DNA of 8,622 nucleotides from an uncultured Eubacteriales bacterium (GTDB lineage: Bacteria > Bacillota > Clostridia > Oscillospirales > Acutalibacteraceae). The notes under the pieces were generated by a model. It was not told where the DNA came from, made no database searches, and was given only the letters and a program-made list of their open reading frames with translations. This document shows, in pieces, positions 7,578-8,622 of this stretch. Numbering within the stretch: position 1 is the first letter of the stretch; the number at the start of each line of letters is the position of its first letter. The position numbers were made by a program, and so were the translations under genes. The stretch spans positions 9,665-18,286 of the forward strand of contig ONXZ01000034.1 in the NCBI GenBank assembly GCA_900321905.1, written 5' to 3'.

Positions 7578-7601
7578 ATTATAACGCTTACGCGGTTATA
7601 A
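7578..7601 (-). promoter_or_regulatory. Inverted repeat overlapping a TATAAT box, upstream of the lipoprotein gene
   Basis: In the 64-nt gap between xpt and the lipoprotein gene, the - strand reads TTATAACCGC, then GTAA, then GCGTTATAA (7601 down to 7579). This is a near-perfect dyad with one extra C in the first arm. The second arm contains TATAAT (7583 down to 7578), a consensus -10 box. At 17 nt spacing the -35 position reads ATTAAT, a poor match. The element could be an operator over a secondary, activator-dependent promoter that boosts the transporter, or a weak RNA hairpin. It does not match the Bacillus PurBox as I know it. Confidence 0.4.
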
Positions 7602-7605
7602 TTAA

Positions 7606-8190
7606 TCATTCGTCGTCTCTGAAAACCACTTCGCCCGTTTCGTGATTCATTGACTCGACTATCGCAAGGCTTTCAACCCTGATACCCTGTTCGCGCAGAG
7701 CGTCGCCGCCGTGCTGGTAGCCCTTTTCAATAACAGTGCCGCAACCCACAAGTTCCGCGCCGCTGTCCTTAACGAGTTTGATAAGACCCTTGAGCGCATT
7801 GCCGATAGCAAGAAAATCGTCAACAATCAGCACTCTGTCGCCCTCGCCGAGGAAGCGCTTGCTGACCATAATATTATAGGTTGTGCCGTGAGTGAACGAC
7901 TCAACGGGAGTTGTATAAACATCGCCGGCAATATTTTTTGTTTTTGTTTTTTTAGCAAAAACAAGAGGGCAGTCAAGTTCCTGAGCCACAACAGTGCCGA
8001 TTGCGATACCGCTTGCCTCAATAGTTAAAACCTTGTTAATGCCCTCGTCTTTATATAACCTATGAAATTCTTTGCCGATTTCGCGCATAAAGGCGCAATC
8101 TATCTGATGGTTCAGGAAACAGTCTACTTTGAGAATATTGCCTTCGTAAACTTCACCCTCGTTCAATATCTTCTGCTTGAGGAGTTCCAT
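7606..8190 (-). CDS. xpt: Xanthine phosphoribosyltransferase
   Basis: This cytoplasmic enzyme joins xanthine to PRPP to give XMP, which GMP synthetase can convert to GMP. The 194-aa length equals that of B. subtilis Xpt, and the sequence aligns with it by eye along its length: KVDCFLNHQID (21-31), TIEASGIA (56-63), PLVFAKK (75-81), the PRPP-binding loop VLIVDDFLAIGNAL (120-133), VIEKGYQ and RVESLA. In the PRPP loop the Bacillus protein has ANG where this one has AIG. GGTGGTGAT lies just before the ATG at 8190. It is the first gene of the leftward operon, with a promoter-like sequence about 32 nt upstream. In Bacillus and many Firmicutes xpt is controlled by a guanine riboswitch; no aptamer is visible here. 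The gap to the next gene is 64 nt. Confidence 0.96.
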   Translation of the reverse strand: MELLKQKILNEGEVYEGNILKVDCFLNHQIDCAFMREIGKEFHRLYKDEGINKVLTIEASGIAIGTVVAQELDCPLVFAKKTKTKNIAGDVYTTPVESFTHGTTYNIMVSKRFLGEGDRVLIVDDFLAIGNALKGLIKLVKDSGAELVGCGTVIEKGYQHGGDALREQGIRVESLAIVESMNHETGEVVFRDDE

Positions 8191-8221
8191 AGTATCACCA
8201 CCGATTTTAGAATACGCCTAT

Positions 8222-8250
8222 ATAATAAAATAAAGTAAGACTAATTTCAA
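8222..8250 (-). promoter_or_regulatory. Sigma-A-type promoter of the xpt operon
   Basis: On the - strand TTGAAA (8250-8245) and TATTAT (8227-8222) are separated by exactly 17 nt of AT-rich sequence. Each hexamer differs from consensus at one position. Transcription would start near 8215, giving a leader of about 25 nt before the xpt ATG. No other -35/-10 pair of this quality was seen upstream of the operon. Confidence 0.72.
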
Positions 8251-8345
8251 CATTTTTTTGAGATTGACACCGTTTTTTAATCTTTTTCTATTTCGCTGAC
8301 AATAAACGACATTTAGCACCACTGATTTTAGGGCAATTTCGACAA

Positions 8346-8367
8346 GAAACAGGCTTGCGCCTGTTTC
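8346..8367. repeat. Perfect 9-bp inverted repeat at the array edge
   Basis: GAAACAGGC (8346-8354) and GCCTGTTTC (8359-8367) flank a TTGC loop. There is no T-run on either side that would make it a terminator. It directly abuts the left heptad array, so it may be part of the same repeat element. Confidence 0.7.
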
Positions 8368-8397
8368 AGTATCCAGAATCCAGAAACCAGTATCCAG
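8368..8397. repeat. Left array of 7-bp repeats, CCAG core
   Basis: There are four units of AGWAWCC plus a closing AG. Read as CCAG cores, the three-base spacers on the + strand are TAT, AAT, AAA and TAT. It is the opposed partner of the CTGG array at 8462-8503. Comparable short tandem heptamers (STRR) are known from cyanobacterial intergenic DNA; this set has a different sequence. Confidence 0.85.
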
Positions 8398-8405
8398 GTT
8401 GTAGG

Positions 8406-8420
8406 GCGGACTTTGTCCGC
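8406..8420. repeat. Small hairpin between the heptad arrays
   Basis: GCGGAC (8406-8411) and GTCCGC (8415-8420) close a TTT loop. It sits in the 64-nt centre between the two arrays, beside a GAGCGCAGCGAG stretch (8439-8449 region). Confidence 0.6.
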
Positions 8421-8461
8421 ACCTGTCATTATTGTCCGAGCGCAGCGAGTAACAGCAAGCC

Positions 8462-8503
8462 GGAAACTGGAATCTGGTATCTGGAAACTGGAATCTGGAA
8501 ACT
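8462..8503. repeat. Right array of 7-bp repeats, CTGG core
   Basis: There are six contiguous 7-bp units: GGAAACT, GGAATCT, GGTATCT, GGAAACT, GGAATCT and GGAAACT. Read as CTGG cores, the spacers on the + strand are AAA, AAT, TAT, AAA, AAT and AAA. The CTGG core is the reverse complement of the left array's CCAG core. Confidence 0.88.
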
Positions 8504-8559
8504 AAAAAGCGAGTGATAAAAATTGACCTAGTCAATAGTTAGTAGACACAAAAAAAGAA

Positions 8560-8622
8560 TTAAGCTGCCAGTTCAATACGAAATTGGACTGGCGGTTTTT
8601 TATTCAGTTTTCTTAAAGGTTT
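8560..8622 (-). CDS. IS3-family transposase, C-terminal end (partial)
   Basis: The last 20 codons of a - strand frame entering from the right edge read KPLRKLNKKPPVQFRIELAA and then stop (TAA, 8562-8560). The PVQFR...AA ending matches the usual PVEYR/PVQYR tail of DDE transposases (OrfB, rve domain) of the IS3/IS150 group, where the N-terminal side would carry the DDE residues. No catalytic residue is visible here, so the call rests on this tail plus the neighbouring terminal-repeat-like sequence. Whether the rest of the gene is intact cannot be told. Confidence 0.5.
   Translation of the reverse strand, partial: KPLRKLNKKPPVQFRIELAA
8565..8601 (+). terminator. Terminator-like hairpin inside the transposase 3' end
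   Basis: A 13-bp stem (8565-8577 with 8583-8595, two G-T pairs) closes an ACGAA loop and is followed by TTTTTT (8596-8601) on the + strand. Read from outside, it would stop transcription entering the IS. Read on the - strand, a T7 run follows the stem after 8 nt, so it may also end the transposase transcript weakly. Confidence 0.75.

Larger units (their letters stand above)
8191..8523. other. Non-coding region upstream of xpt
   Basis: This stretch of 333 nt between the xpt start and the IS end has no supported gene. The open frame across 8218-8535 on the - strand is mostly translated 7-bp repeats and is not believed. The region holds the xpt promoter (8222-8250), AT-rich DNA with T-runs (8251-8345), a perfect 9-bp hairpin (8346-8367), and the two heptad arrays around a small hairpin (8368-8503). 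No purine riboswitch core is visible on either strand. Confidence 0.7.
8524..8622 (-). mobile_element. Terminal end of an IS3-family insertion sequence (partial)
   Basis: The sequence from 8524 inward on the + strand begins TGACC and continues through CAATAGT to GTAGACAC (ending at 8549). This resembles IS3-family terminal inverted repeats, which start with TG and carry a GACAC-like inner block. Directly inside it lies the end of a leftward open frame whose residues look like an IS3/IS150-type transposase C-terminus. The distance from transposase stop to element end (36 nt) fits a compact IS. The other end, target duplication and full transposase lie outside the window, so both family and exact boundary are provisional. 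Confidence 0.55.

Noticed and set aside
8264..8292. TTGACA-17-TCTATT promoter-like sequence on the + strand
   Set aside because: The -10 matches only 4 of 6 bases and no gene follows on the + strand; T-rich DNA makes such matches frequent.
8437..8452. ACTCGCTGCGCTCGG on the - strand, identical to a stretch near the pMB1/pUC origin
   Set aside because: The match is only 15 nt and self-similar (CGCTGCGCTC), nothing else of a vector is present, and it sits inside an intergenic repeat cluster. Chance or a common repeat motif is more likely than vector contamination.
8462..8503. Possible CRISPR-like array
   Set aside because: The units are contiguous 7-mers with 3-nt variation, with no 20-40 nt spacers and no cas genes nearby.
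8218..8535. Open frame of 105 codons on the - strand
   Set aside because: Much of it is translated 7-bp repeats (RFQFPDTRFQFP, LDTGFWILDT), it crosses the xpt promoter and the IS end, and it shows no protein-family similarity. A stop-free heptamer repeat stays open in every frame.
8522..8536. Palindrome ATTGAC-CTA-GTCAAT as a stand-alone operator
   Set aside because: It falls on the presumed IS terminus and overlaps the terminal-repeat sequence, so it is better explained as part of the IS end.

Overview
The window looks like chromosomal DNA of a low-to-mid GC Gram-positive anaerobe, probably a clostridial (Ruminococcus/Oscillospiraceae-like) gut bacterium. This is inferred from strong AGGAGG-type Shine-Dalgarno sites, a clostridial-type BMP lipoprotein, a Bacillus-type Xpt, a YczE-like membrane protein and short intergenic repeat clusters. 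The species cannot be fixed from the sequence alone.

Left part, + strand (1-1300): the 3' end of an endonuclease/exonuclease/phosphatase-fold hydrolase, then a complete hypB (nickel-inserting GTPase). A strong hairpin terminator lies between hypB and the convergent cluster to its right.

Centre, - strand (8190 down to 1304): seven closely packed genes that read as one purine acquisition and salvage operon. The order of transcription is xpt (xanthine PRTase), a BMP-family substrate-binding lipoprotein, a double-domain ABC ATPase, two ABC permeases, hpt (hypoxanthine/guanine PRTase) and a YczE/DUF6198-like membrane protein. From the ATPase onward the genes overlap or sit 1-3 nt apart, which suggests translational coupling. 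The lipoprotein would capture a purine nucleoside or base outside the cell, the permease pair and ATPase would import it, and Xpt and Hpt would trap xanthine, hypoxanthine or guanine as nucleotides with PRPP. A good sigma-A-like promoter (TTGAAA-17-TATTAT) lies just upstream of xpt and leaves a leader of only about 25 nt, too short for the purine riboswitch often found before xpt. A hairpin without a U-tract follows the lipoprotein gene and may set its higher expression.

Right part (8191-8622): non-coding DNA holding the xpt promoter, a perfect 9-bp hairpin, and two oppositely oriented arrays of 7-bp repeats (CCAG or CTGG cores separated by WAW triplets) around a small GCGGAC/GTCCGC hairpin. 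At the right edge is what looks like the terminal end of an IS3-family insertion sequence. It carries the last 20 codons of a leftward transposase and a terminator-like hairpin built into those codons.

No clearly new system is present. The points most worth a second look are the heptad arrays with strand-fixed triplets, the riboswitch-free xpt promoter, the base-versus-nucleoside question for the importer, the inverted repeat ahead of the lipoprotein gene, and the hypB with no visible partner.
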